Shown here: piece after piece, positions 8,751 through 18,800 of the stretch
Layout of the letters: the number at the start of each line of letters is the position of its first letter
How positions within the stretch are numbered: position 1 is the first letter of the stretch
Assembly (NCBI GenBank): GCA_903789595.1
Contig: CAIFEZ010000026.1
Coordinates: forward strand, 6,454-52,773
Direction of reading: 5' to 3'
DNA: 46,320 nt
DNA from: an uncultured eubacterium 1-6
Lineage (GTDB): Bacteria > Bacillota > Clostridia > Lachnospirales > Lachnospiraceae
Notes under the pieces: model-generated
The model's database searches: none
What the model saw: only the letters and a program-made list of their open reading frames with translations
Told to the model about the DNA's origin: nothing
Made by a program: the position numbers and the translations under genes

Positions 8751-8846
8751 TATATCGTAAACACGATCCTTTTCGTGAGTATACATTGCGCGGCGGCAAA
8801 GGGATGTGATATGATTAAAATATCTATGCAAAAAGGACACTAAACC

Positions 8847-9809
8847 ATGAATTATATTGTCTTTGATCTCGAGTGGAACCAGAGCCCTTACGGCAAAAGC
8901 CGCGAGGTGAAGCGTCTTCCGTTTGAGATTATTGAGATCGGGGCCGTCAAGCTCGACGAGAAACGGGAAATCGTCGATACGTTTCAGAACGTGATACGTC
9001 CGGTTGTCTATAAATCCCTGAATTACCGCACGCGTGAGATTGTACATATCGATAAGGAAGAACTGAAGAACGGAGCATATTTTCCGGATGCGGTCCGGCA
9101 GTTTCTGGCCTGGGCCGGTCCGGAATCGGTTTTCTGTACCTGGGGGACCGTCGACCTGACGGAGCTTCAGCGGAATATGAAATATTATCATGTGCTGGAT
9201 CTGCTGAAAGGGCCTCTTCATTATTATGACGTACAGAAGCTGTTTGCGGTTCAGTTCGAGGACATGAAGAGCCGCAGATCGCTGGAATACGGAACCGATT
9301 ATCTGAATCTCGGGAAGAACGAGGAATTTCACCGGGCACTGGCGGACGCCAGATACACCGCGCTTATTTTCCAGAAGATCGATATGGATGTCGTGCTTGC
9401 CTATGACTCCATTGATGTGTACCAGAACCCGAAGAAGAAGACCGAGGAAATCCACACGATTTACAACGGATACAGCAAGTACGTCTCCCGGGAATTCGCG
9501 ACCAAGGAAGACGCGATGAGGGACCCGGAGGTCCGCAGCACCTACTGCTGCAGATGCGGGAGAAAGTCCAGGAAGAAGATGCACTGGTTTTCCGTGAATT
9601 CGCGGAACTACTACAGCGTTGCCTACTGTCCGGAGCACGGCTATCTGAAGGGCAAGATCCGGATGAAGCACACCGATGAGGGAAGAGTCTATGTGGTGAA
9701 GACCATCAAGATCAGCAGCGAGGCCGAGGCGGATCTGATACGCAGCAAGCGGGACGGGCTTCGCGCGAGGAGGCGCAAAAAAAGACATGAAACCCATGGA
9801 ATGGCTTGA
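8847..9809 (+). CDS. DEDDh 3'-5' exonuclease (RNase T/DNA pol III epsilon fold)
   Basis: Predicted 3'-5' exonuclease acting on RNA or DNA with two metal ions. The 320-residue protein shows exonuclease motif I FDLEW (Asp7, Glu9), then EIIEIGA, motif II around TWGTVDL (Asp103), and motif III HRALADA (His162, Asp167), the DEDDh arrangement. After the catalytic domain (to about residue 185) comes a C-terminal part with a CxxC pair (YCCRCG) and a later CPEHG, likely a zinc ribbon, and a very basic tail, suggesting nucleic acid contact. Closest in style to the KapD/ERI-1-like group. AAAGGAC precedes the ATG. Its biological substrate cannot be read from the sequence. Confidence 0.85.
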   Translation: MNYIVFDLEWNQSPYGKSREVKRLPFEIIEIGAVKLDEKREIVDTFQNVIRPVVYKSLNYRTREIVHIDKEELKNGAYFPDAVRQFLAWAGPESVFCTWGTVDLTELQRNMKYYHVLDLLKGPLHYYDVQKLFAVQFEDMKSRRSLEYGTDYLNLGKNEEFHRALADARYTALIFQKIDMDVVLAYDSIDVYQNPKKKTEEIHTIYNGYSKYVSREFATKEDAMRDPEVRSTYCCRCGRKSRKKMHWFSVNSRNYYSVAYCPEHGYLKGKIRMKHTDEGRVYVVKTIKISSEAEADLIRSKRDGLRARRRKKRHETHGMA

Positions 9810-9835
9810 CAAGGCTTCAGCCGTCTTTTTATAAT
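9806..9835 (+). promoter_or_regulatory. ileS promoter with consensus boxes
   Basis: TTGACA (9806-9811), an 18-bp spacer and TATAAT (9830-9835) match both consensus hexamers. The -35 box overlaps the stop codon of the exonuclease gene. The leader to the ileS start is only about 70 nt, too short for a full T-box. Confidence 0.8.
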
Positions 9836-9911
9836 AGATTGCCTGAAAGGCACATATGGTTTTTTACATGTGACGAGAAAACATTGTAAACCAAAGGAGG
9901 AAATTACTGAT

Positions 9912-12900
9912 ATGTACCGTAAAGTCGATACAAACCTCAACTTCGTAGAGAGAGAGGGAGAGACCGAGAAGTTCTGGGAAGAGAACCGGATCTTCGAGAA
10001 GAGTGTAAAGAAGAATGAAGGACATCCGATGTATATGTTCTATGACGGACCGCCGACGGCGAACGGCAAGCCGCATATCGGACATGTGCTGACCCGTGTG
10101 ATCAAGGATATGATTCCCAGATACCGCACCATGAAGGGATACGAGGTTCCCCGTAAGGCCGGATGGGATACGCACGGACTCCCCGTCGAGCTGGAAGTTG
10201 AAAAGGAAATCGGCATTGAGGGCAAGGATGAAATTGAACAGTACGGAATCGAGCCTTTCATCAAGAAATGCAAGGAATCCGTCTGGAAATACAAGGGAAT
10301 GTGGGAGCAGTTTTCCGGCAAGGTCGGATTCTGGGCCGACATGGACAATCCCTATGTTACCTATTATGACGACTATATCGAGTCCGAGTGGTGGGCGCTG
10401 AAGGAGATCTGGAAGAAGGGACTCCTCTACAAGGGGTTCAAGGTGGTCCCCTACTGCCCGAGCTGCGGAACACCCCTTTCCTCCCACGAGGTTGCCCAGG
10501 GATACAAGACGATCAAGGACCGCACCGCCATTGTCCGATTCAAGGTGAAGGACGAGGATGCTTATTTCCTGGCATGGACCACCACGCCCTGGACGCTTCC
10601 GTCGAACATCGCGCTCTGCGTGAACCCTGAGGACACGTATGCAAAGGTGAAGTGCGCGGACGGATACACCTATTATATGGCTGTCGCCCTTCTGGACAAG
10701 GTTCTCGGACCCTGTGCGAAAGAAGAGGGAGAGAAGGCGTATGAGATCCTGGAGACCTTCAAGGGCAGGGATCTGGAATACAAGGAGTACGAGCCGCTGT
10801 ATCAGTGCGCGGCGGACGCGGTCGCGAAGCAGCACAAGAAGGCATTTTTCGTGTACTGCGACGACTATGTAACCATGACCGACGGTACCGGCATTGTCCA
10901 TATCGCACCGGCATTCGGTGAGGACGACGCCCGCGTCGGGAGAAAATATGATGCTCCGTTTGTTCAGATGGTTGACGATCACGGCCGTCTGAAGCCGGAG
11001 ACGGGGAAGTTTGCGGGAATGCGCTGCAAGCCGACCGAGCACGAGATGAAGGATGAGGGCGCGGTCAGCGCGGATCCCGAGGTTCTGAAGGATCTGTCCG
11101 AGAGAAAGCTTCTCTTCGCGGCGCCGAAGGTGGAGCATGATTACCCGCACTGCTGGAGATGCGATACGCCGCTGATCTACTATGCGAGAGAGTCCTGGTT
11201 CATCAAGATGACCGCCGTGAAGGACGATCTTGTGCGGAACAACAAGGAGATCAACTGGATCCCGCCTACGATCGGCGAGGGCCGGTTCGGAAACTGGCTG
11301 GAGAATATTCAGGACTGGGGAATCTCCAGAAACCGTTACTGGGGCACACCGCTTCCGGTATGGATCTGCCCGGACTGCGGAAAGCAGATCTGCGTCGGTT
11401 CGAGAAAAGAGCTCGCAGAGCTGACAGGCAACCCGGATGCGGAGCACACCGAGCTTCACAGACCCTATGTGGACCAGTTCACGATCAAATGTCCGGACTG
11501 CGGAGGCGAGATGCACCGTGTCCCGGAGGTCATTGACTGCTGGTTTGATTCCGGCGCGATGCCCTACGCGCAGCTTCACTATCCCTTTGAGAACAAGGAA
11601 CTGTTTGAGCGGGAGTTCCCGGCACAGTTTATTTCCGAGGCGGTGGATCAGACCAGAGGCTGGTTCTATTCGCTGCACGCAGAGTCCACACTTCTGTTCA
11701 ATAAGCCCGCGTACAAAAATGTAATCGTACTGGGCCTTGTACTGGACAAAGACGGCAACAAGATGTCGAAGTCCAAGGGCAACGCCGTGGAGCCGATGTC
11801 CGCGCTGCGGAAGTTCGGAGCGGACGCGATCCGCTGGTACTTCTACATCAACAGCGCGCCGTGGCTTCCGAACAAGTTCCACGACAAGGCTGTGATGGAG
11901 TACTCCAGAAGGTTTATGGGCACCTTGTGGAACACCTATGCGTTCTGGGTGCTTTACGCGAATATCGACAATTTTGATCCGACGAAGTATGAGCTGGATT
12001 ATGACAAGCTTTCTGTCATGGACAAATGGCTTCTGTCCCGTCTGAATTCCACCATCAGGGAGACGGACGCGGATCTCGATCAGTACCGGATCCCGGAGGC
12101 GGCAAAGGCGCTGGAAGCCTTTGTGGACGACATGAGCAACTGGTATGTGCGCAGATCCCGTGAGAGATTCTGGGCGAAGGGCATGGAGCAGGACAAGATC
12201 AACGCGTATCTGACGCTGTACACCGCTCTTGTCGAGTTGTGCAAGGCGGCGGCTCCTATGATTCCGTTCATGACGGAGGATATCTACCAGAACCTTGTAC
12301 GCAGTGTGGACAGCAGCGCGCCGGAGAGCATTCATCTCTGCGACTACCCGACTGTGAATGAGGCGTGGATCGACAGGGATCTGGAGCAGAACATGCGTGA
12401 GGTTACGAGAATCGTCGTTCTCGGCCGTGCCGCGAGAAATGCTTCCGGCATCAAGAACCGTCAGCCGCTTTCCAGAATGTATGTCAAGGCGGACTTCCGT
12501 CTGGATGACTTCTATACAAAGATCGTGACCGATGAGCTGAATGTGAAGTCCGTGGAATTCTCGGATGATCTGAAGGTGGAGTACAGCATCAAGCCGCAGC
12601 TGAAGACGGTAGGCCCGAAGTACGGCAAGCTGGTAGGCGGAATCCGCAAGGCCCTTTCCGCGCTGGACGGAGCGGAAGCGGTAGCCGATCTCAACGCGAA
12701 TGGAGCGCTGACGATTTCTGTTGACGGACAGAGCATCTCTCTGGCGAGAGAGGATCTTCTCATTGATATCGCGCAGACCGACGGCTATGTGGCGCAGGCG
12801 GATCAGGGCGTGACCGTGATGCTGGATACGGCGCTCACCCCGGAGCTGATCGAGGAGGGCTTTGTCGCGGAGCTGATCAGCAAGATCCAGACGATGCGCA

Positions 12901-13103
12901 AGGAAGCCGGCTTCGAGGTTATGGACCGGATCAAGGTCTACGCGAAGGACAACCGTCATATCGCAGACATTCTGAAGGCGAACAAAGAAAAGATCTCCGG
13001 AGTCGTTCTGGCCGATGATATCGTGATCGGCGAGACGGCCGGCTACACCAGGGATTGGAAGATCAATTCTGAGGAAGTCACTCTGGGTGTCGAGAAACAG
13101 TAA
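9912..13103 (+). CDS. ileS: Isoleucyl-tRNA synthetase (type 2, eukaryote-like)
   Basis: Attaches isoleucine to tRNA-Ile and edits misactivated valine. The 1063-residue protein has the class I signatures HIGH (residues 55-58, in GKPHIGHV) and KMSKS (617-621). The editing domain contains the AWTTTPWTLPSN stretch, and a CP1-region CPSCG and later CPDCG pairs suggest metal sites. Length and the context around HIGH fit the type 2 IleRS found in many Clostridia, a class known to be less sensitive to mupirocin. Start at ATG 9912 with AAAGGAGG upstream; an earlier in-frame start would not have a ribosome binding site. Transcribed from its own consensus promoter. Confidence 0.97.
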   Translation: MYRKVDTNLNFVEREGETEKFWEENRIFEKSVKKNEGHPMYMFYDGPPTANGKPHIGHVLTRVIKDMIPRYRTMKGYEVPRKAGWDTHGLPVELEVEKEIGIEGKDEIEQYGIEPFIKKCKESVWKYKGMWEQFSGKVGFWADMDNPYVTYYDDYIESEWWALKEIWKKGLLYKGFKVVPYCPSCGTPLSSHEVAQGYKTIKDRTAIVRFKVKDEDAYFLAWTTTPWTLPSNIALCVNPEDTYAKVKCADGYTYYMAVALLDKVLGPCAKEEGEKAYEILETFKGRDLEYKEYEPLYQCAADAVAKQHKKAFFVYCDDYVTMTDGTGIVHIAPAFGEDDARVGRKYDAPFVQMVDDHGRLKPETGKFAGMRCKPTEHEMKDEGAVSADPEVLKDLSERKLLFAAPKVEHDYPHCWRCDTPLIYYARESWFIKMTAVKDDLVRNNKEINWIPPTIGEGRFGNWLENIQDWGISRNRYWGTPLPVWICPDCGKQICVGSRKELAELTGNPDAEHTELHRPYVDQFTIKCPDCGGEMHRVPEVIDCWFDSGAMPYAQLHYPFENKELFEREFPAQFISEAVDQTRGWFYSLHAESTLLFNKPAYKNVIVLGLVLDKDGNKMSKSKGNAVEPMSALRKFGADAIRWYFYINSAPWLPNKFHDKAVMEYSRRFMGTLWNTYAFWVLYANIDNFDPTKYELDYDKLSVMDKWLLSRLNSTIRETDADLDQYRIPEAAKALEAFVDDMSNWYVRRSRERFWAKGMEQDKINAYLTLYTALVELCKAAAPMIPFMTEDIYQNLVRSVDSSAPESIHLCDYPTVNEAWIDRDLEQNMREVTRIVVLGRAARNASGIKNRQPLSRMYVKADFRLDDFYTKIVTDELNVKSVEFSDDLKVEYSIKPQLKTVGPKYGKLVGGIRKALSALDGAEAVADLNANGALTISVDGQSISLAREDLLIDIAQTDGYVAQADQGVTVMLDTALTPELIEEGFVAELISKIQTMRKEAGFEVMDRIKVYAKDNRHIADILKANKEKISGVVLADDIVIGETAGYTRDWKINSEEVTLGVEKQ

Positions 13104-13112
13104 GGATATTTC

Positions 13113-13137
13113 TGGGAGCCCGGATCTGCCGGACTCC
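13113..13137 (+). terminator. Weak hairpin after ileS
   Basis: GGGAG-CCCGG and CCGG-ACTCCC form a short stem with one mismatch, without a following T-run. It may be a weak terminator between ileS and glgP or only an mRNA 3' hairpin. Confidence 0.35.
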
Positions 13138-13177
13138 CTAATGTCATATCAGTGGCTTTTCATCGAAAGGGGATACA

Positions 13178-15649
13178 ATGCTTAATCCGATATTCAAGAA
13201 AGACAATTTCAAGAAGGAAGTAAAAGACGAGGTCAGAAGACTGTTCCGCACGACGCTGGAGGAAGCAAGCAATCATCAGATCTATCAGGCGGTATGCTAC
13301 GTCGTCAAGGATGTCATCATCGACAACTGGATGGCGACCCAGCAGACGATCAAAAAGGATGATCCGAAGATTGTCTACTACATGTCCATGGAGTTCCTGA
13401 CAGGAAGATATCTCGGCAACAACCTGCTGGCACTTACCGCATACGGACAGGTAAAGCAGGCTCTGGACGAGATGGGAATCGATCTGGATGCCATCGAGGA
13501 TGAGGAGAGAGATCCCGCGCTCGGAAACGGCGGTCTCGGAAGACTGGCTGCCTGCTTCATGGATTCGCTTGCTACCCTCGGCTATACCGCTTACGGCTGC
13601 GGCATCCGGTATCACTACGGCATGTTCAAGCAGGAGATCAAGGACGGCTATCAGATCGAGAAGCCGGACAACTGGCTGAAGGACGGAAGCTACCCCTTTG
13701 AGCTGAAGCGTCCCGAGTACGCGAAGGAAATTAAATTCGGCGGCTACGTCGCGGTGGATCATGACGACAAGACCGGAAGAAATTATTATCATCAGGAGGG
13801 ATATCAGTCCGTGCGGGCCGTTCCCTATGATCTTCCGATCGTCGGCTACAACAACAATGTGGTAGATACCCTGCGAATCTGGGACGCCGAGGCCATCAAT
13901 GATTTTTCCCTGGATTCCTTTGACAAGGGCGATTACTACAAGGCGGTGGAGCAGGAGAACCTGGCGCATACGCTGACAGAGGTTCTTTATCCGAACGATA
14001 ACCATATGGCCGGCAAGGAGCTTCGTCTGAAACAGCAGTACTTCTTCGTCTCCGCAAGCATTCAGACCGCGGTGAAGAAGTTCCTGAAGAGACATGACGA
14101 TATTCACAAGCTGCCGGAGAAGGCCTGCTTCCATATGAATGACACGCATCCGACGCTCACGGTTCCGGAGCTGATGCGGATTCTCCTGGACGAGCAGCAT
14201 CTGGAGTGGGACGAGGCCTGGGAGATCGTGACAAAATCCTGCGCCTATACCAACCACACCATCATGGCCGAGGCTCTGGAGAAATGGCCGATCGAGCTCT
14301 TCTCCCGTCTGCTTCCGCGTATCTATCAGATTGTCGAAGAGATCAACCGCCGGTTCTGCGAGGCGGTCAAGATCAAATATCCGCAGAACAGCGATGAGAA
14401 GATCCGCAGCATGGCTATCATCTACGATGGACAGGTGCGCATGGCGAATCTGGCGATTGTCGGCGGCTTCTCTGTAAACGGCGTGGCAAAGCTTCATACC
14501 GAGATCCTGGAGAAAAGAGAGCTGAAGGATTTCTATGAGATGTATCCGTGGAAATTCTCCAACAAGACAAACGGAATCACGCAGCGCCGCTTCCTGCTTC
14601 ACGGAGATCCGCTTCTGGCAGCGTGGGTAACCGACCATGTCGGCAAGGAATGGGTGACAGATCTGTCCACGATCAGCAAGCTTGCGATTTATGCGGATGA
14701 TGAGAAGGCACAGGCGGAGTTCAGCAACATCAAGTATCAGAACAAGCTGCGTCTGGCAAAATATATTCAGGAGCACAACGGCATCGAGGTTGATCCGCGT
14801 TCCATCTTCGATGTGCAGGTAAAGCGGCTTCATGAGTACAAGCGCCAGCTGCTCAACATTCTTCATGTGATGTATCTGTACAATAAGATCAAGGAGCATC
14901 CGGAGCTCCCGTTCTATCCGAGAACGTTCATCTTCGGGGCAAAGGCAAGTGCGGGCTATGAGCGCGCGAAGAAGATCATCAAGCTGATCAACAATGTCGC
15001 GGACGTAATCAACCATGACGCAAGCATCAAGAACAAGATCAAGGTTGTCTTCATCGAGGACTACCGGGTAAGCAATGCGGAGATGATTTTTGCGGCGGCG
15101 GACGTATCCGAGCAGATCTCCACCGCAAGCAAGGAGGCGTCCGGAACCGGCAACATGAAGTTCATGCTGAACGGCGCGCTGACGCTTGGAACGCTGGACG
15201 GCGCGAATGTGGAGATTGTCGATGAGGTAGGCGAGGAGAACGCCTTCATCTTCGGACTGACGGCGGAGCAGGTCATCGAATATGAGAAAAACGGCGGCTA
15301 TGATCCGATGCAGTACTTCAACAACGATGCGGACATCCGTCAGGTTCTCATGCAGCTGATCAACGGCATGTATTCCAACGGAGATATGGAGATGTTCCGC
15401 GACATCTACAATTCTCTTCTGTATCCGCAGAACGGAAACCGCGCGGATGTATATTTTATCCTTGCGGACTTCAAGTCTTACGCTGCCGCCCAGGAGCGCG
15501 TGGAGTCAAAGTACCGCAATTCCGAGGAGTGGAACAAGAGTGCGATTCTGAATATCGCACATTCCGGAAAGTTCAGCTCGGACCGCACCATTCAGGAATA
15601 TGTCGATGATATTTGGAAGCTGGACAGGATTGAAGTGAAGGCAGACTGA
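13178..15649 (+). CDS. glgP: Glycogen/maltodextrin phosphorylase (GT35)
   Basis: Phosphorolyses alpha-1,4-glucans to glucose-1-phosphate in the cytoplasm, feeding the same product as the upstream cellobiose phosphorylase. The 823-residue length is typical. Seen motifs: YYMSMEFLTGR near residue 70, DPALGNGGLGRLAACFMDS, and the pyridoxal-phosphate site EASGTGNMKFMLNG with the cofactor lysine at residue 661. Start ATG has AAAGGGG upstream. It follows ileS by 74 bases. The last 19 or so codons have been copied twice beyond the stop codon as 68-69 bp repeats, so the gene end has been a site of duplication. Confidence 0.96.
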   Translation: MLNPIFKKDNFKKEVKDEVRRLFRTTLEEASNHQIYQAVCYVVKDVIIDNWMATQQTIKKDDPKIVYYMSMEFLTGRYLGNNLLALTAYGQVKQALDEMGIDLDAIEDEERDPALGNGGLGRLAACFMDSLATLGYTAYGCGIRYHYGMFKQEIKDGYQIEKPDNWLKDGSYPFELKRPEYAKEIKFGGYVAVDHDDKTGRNYYHQEGYQSVRAVPYDLPIVGYNNNVVDTLRIWDAEAINDFSLDSFDKGDYYKAVEQENLAHTLTEVLYPNDNHMAGKELRLKQQYFFVSASIQTAVKKFLKRHDDIHKLPEKACFHMNDTHPTLTVPELMRILLDEQHLEWDEAWEIVTKSCAYTNHTIMAEALEKWPIELFSRLLPRIYQIVEEINRRFCEAVKIKYPQNSDEKIRSMAIIYDGQVRMANLAIVGGFSVNGVAKLHTEILEKRELKDFYEMYPWKFSNKTNGITQRRFLLHGDPLLAAWVTDHVGKEWVTDLSTISKLAIYADDEKAQAEFSNIKYQNKLRLAKYIQEHNGIEVDPRSIFDVQVKRLHEYKRQLLNILHVMYLYNKIKEHPELPFYPRTFIFGAKASAGYERAKKIIKLINNVADVINHDASIKNKIKVVFIEDYRVSNAEMIFAAADVSEQISTASKEASGTGNMKFMLNGALTLGTLDGANVEIVDEVGEENAFIFGLTAEQVIEYEKNGGYDPMQYFNNDADIRQVLMQLINGMYSNGDMEMFRDIYNSLLYPQNGNRADVYFILADFKSYAAAQERVESKYRNSEEWNKSAILNIAHSGKFSSDRTIQEYVDDIWKLDRIEVKAD

Positions 15650-15795
15650 TTCTCAGGATTCAGGAATATTTTGATCGATATCCGGAAGCCGGACAGGATT
15701 GAAGTGAAGGCGGTCTGATCCTCAGGATTCAGGAATGTGTCGATTGACGTCTGAAAGCCTGACAGGATTGAGGCGAAGCCGGTCCGGCGGCAGGT
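15590..15795 (+). repeat. Three 68-69 bp copies of the glgP 3' end
   Basis: The end of glgP, from ATTCAGGAATA (15590) through GACAGGATTGAAGTGAAGGC, recurs with starts near 15658 and 15727. The first copy is coding; the second begins just past the stop codon (15647-15649) and the third is more diverged and carries its own stops. This fills most of the gap before the next gene. Confidence 0.85.
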
Positions 15796-15885
15796 ATGTA
15801 GCCCGGGGAGCTGTGACAGAAAAGGCAGAACAGGGAAAAGGGATTTCAAGGAGTATAGATAAGAAGAAACGGGAGGCGATAAACC

Positions 15886-18800
15886 TTGGATAAAGAGGAA
15901 TATCATCAGAAATTAGACGAACTGACGAGCTATGTCAGGGAGAAGGATTATGAAAATGCCCTGAATATCGTCGATTCGATAGACTGGCGCCGTGTCAAGA
16001 GCATCAACACGCTGAACATGGTGGCAGATGTATATGAAGTAAATAAGGACTATGAAAGCGCAAAGGATATTCTGGTACTTGCGTACAGCCGTGCGTCCAT
16101 CGGAAGGAATATCCTCTACCGCCTGGTGGAGGTATGCATCCGGCTGAATCAGATCGACGAGGCGGAGAAATATTTCCGCGAGTTTTCCAAGGTTGCGAAG
16201 AACGACAACTCGCGCTGCATTCTGCAGTACAAGCTGTTTAAGGCGAAGGGCGCGCCGCTTGAAGCGCAGATTGATGTTCTGGAGGAATACAAGGAGCGGG
16301 AATACACTGAGCGCTGGGCGTATGAGCTTGCGGTTCTGTATTCCAGGGCCGGCGATACAAAGAAATGCGTGGAAACCTGTGACGATCTGATTCTGTGGTT
16401 CAGCGAGGGCAGATATGTCATGAAGGCAATGGAGCTGAAGAAGCAGTATGCGGCTCTGACACCTTCCCAGGAGCAGAACTACAACCGGATGAAGGCAGCG
16501 GCGAACCGAAGGAAGCAGGAGGAGAGACCGGCAGCGTCCTCTGAGGAAGCGGAGGGCACGGAGGCGGACGCATCCGCAAGAGCCGGAATGTTCGAGGAAG
16601 AAGAGAGACATGCGCCGGAATCCGAACATGCGTCAGATTCTGCGTCTGTGGATTTCAGGGACAGACTGGCAAAAGGATTCCGCAATGTAATGCATTCCTT
16701 TACGGAGGACGGCGAGTCCGAGACCGGCAGAAGACCGGACAAAAACAGCTCTTCCGGTTCCCGCCGTGCTTCGGGCGAAGATATGGCAGGCGGTTCCCGC
16801 CGTGCTTCGGGCCAGAATATGACAGTCGACGCCCGCAGAGTGTCTGATGAAGGAATGACAGCCGATGCTGACGGAATTGCCGGTAAAGATATGCGGTCTG
16901 ACAGACGCGGAGGCGCGGCAGAATCGTATGATTTCCGCGCGGAGGGAAGTGCGAGACCGTCAAACAATCCGGAGCTGAGACAGCAGAATGCCGGCGCCGA
17001 AAGGAAGATGACTCCGGCGGCCGCAGCGGCTGAGAAGGCGCGCAGAGAAGGCACCAGCAGGAAGATGAGTACCGGCGAGTTCAATCTGGACGCATTTCTC
17101 GCCGAGACGGCAGGATCCTTCTCCAGTGAAATCGCTGCCGGATCCGCGAAAAATAACGGCACAGAGGCCGTGTCTGCTGAGAACGGTGCCGCTAATACAG
17201 CTGCGGCAGGGCATACAGCGGAACAGGCAGCTGCGGAAAATCATGGTTCCGCAGAAAACGCTGCTGAGAAGAGAGAAACAACGGACAGCCGCGTGACGAA
17301 TGCCGAGAATAGTAAAGCCTGGAAGCCGGCGCCGACAGCCGAGATCGTGGAAGAGGAATTTCCGGAAGAGGCCGAGATCGTCGAGGAGGAATCTCCGGAA
17401 GAGGCCGAGATCGTCGAGGAGGAATCCCCGGAAGAGGCCGAGATCATTGAGGAGAAATCTCCGGAAGACGCCGAAGGTGTCAAAGATGAGATTCGGTTTG
17501 AAGAAACTGAAATTGTAGAAGAAGAATCTCCGGAAGTGGCCGAGGTAGTCGAGGGGGAATCCCCGGAAGAAGCCGAGGTTGTCGAGGAAGAATCTCCGGA
17601 AGAAGCCGGGATCGTCGAGGAGGAATCCCCGGAAGAAGCCGAGATCGTCGAGGAGGAGTCCCCGGAAGAAGCTGAAGTTGTCGAAGAGGAATCTCCGGAA
17701 GAGGCAGGGGCAGCTGAGGAGACAGTTACGGGAGATGCCGAAGCCGTAAAAGAGGAAAGTCCGGAAGAGGCAGAAACCGTCGGGGAGGAACCTCAGAAAG
17801 AGACTGCAGAACCGAAAGATCAGGCGGGAGGCATCCGGCTTCGCGATCTCGAAGAGGAGGATCTGTCCAGGGAGGTTACGCCGGAGGCTCTGAAGGCTGA
17901 GGCAGAGACGGAAGCGGCCGCTGACAGTACCGGAAGAGAAAAATCGGAAAAAAGCGGAACAGGCGAGGCGTCAGTCGGAACCGATTCTCAGAAACCGAAA
18001 AAGAAGGAAATCCATTACATCGAGGAGCTTGAGATACCGGATCCGCAGCCTACAGAGGAGGAGAAGGCTTCTCATACGCATACCATTCCGCTGGATACCA
18101 TCGGTGCGAATACCATTCCGATCTCGATCGATAAGATTCTGAGTGAAGAGACACCGGAGGAACGTCGTATCCGTATCATGAACCGGGCAAAGCCGACCCG
18201 GATGAACGAGGAGCAGCGCAAAATCTTCACGTATTTTGCAAGAATCCCCGGAATGGATGCGCAGATTCTGGAAGCAATCAGCTGTGTCTATGAGCATGCC
18301 GGCGAGAAGACTTCGCTTCACGGCAATATCGCGGTGATGGGCGCCAGAGGAACCGGGAAAACCCGTCTGACGCACGGACTTGTCGTCGCGATGTGCAAGG
18401 ATCTCGGGATGGATGCTGCGAAGGTGGCCAGGGTCAAGGGCGCGGATCTGAACGAGAAGGACCCCGCGAAGGTTGTGGCCAGAATGGCTGGCGGCTTCTT
18501 CATGATCGAGGATGTGTCGGGAATGAATGAGGCGACCGTTGAGAAGCTGAGCCAGGCGATGGAATTCCGGACAGACTGCATGATCACCATCATCGAGGAT
18601 GAGAAAGTTGCGATGCGCGCGTTCCTGAAGAAATATCCGCGTTTCGCCGCGAAGTTTGACCGCGTCATCTCCATTCCGGTCTTCACAAACGATGAGCTGA
18701 TCACGTTTGCCAGAACCTACGCGACGGAAAACGGCTACAAGATTGATGATATGGCGATTCTGGCGCTCTATACCATGATCGGCAATATGCAGACGGAGGA

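Noticed and set aside
9864-12959. 1031-codon open frame opposite ileS
   Set aside because: Antisense to a clear IleRS; long antisense frames follow from the GC-rich codon usage. No domain is seen.
17341-17805. Frameshifted or artefactual repeat expansion in the AAA gene
   Set aside because: All units keep the reading frame (33 bp, one 36 bp) and the downstream ATPase domain is intact, so it is treated as a true coding repeat.
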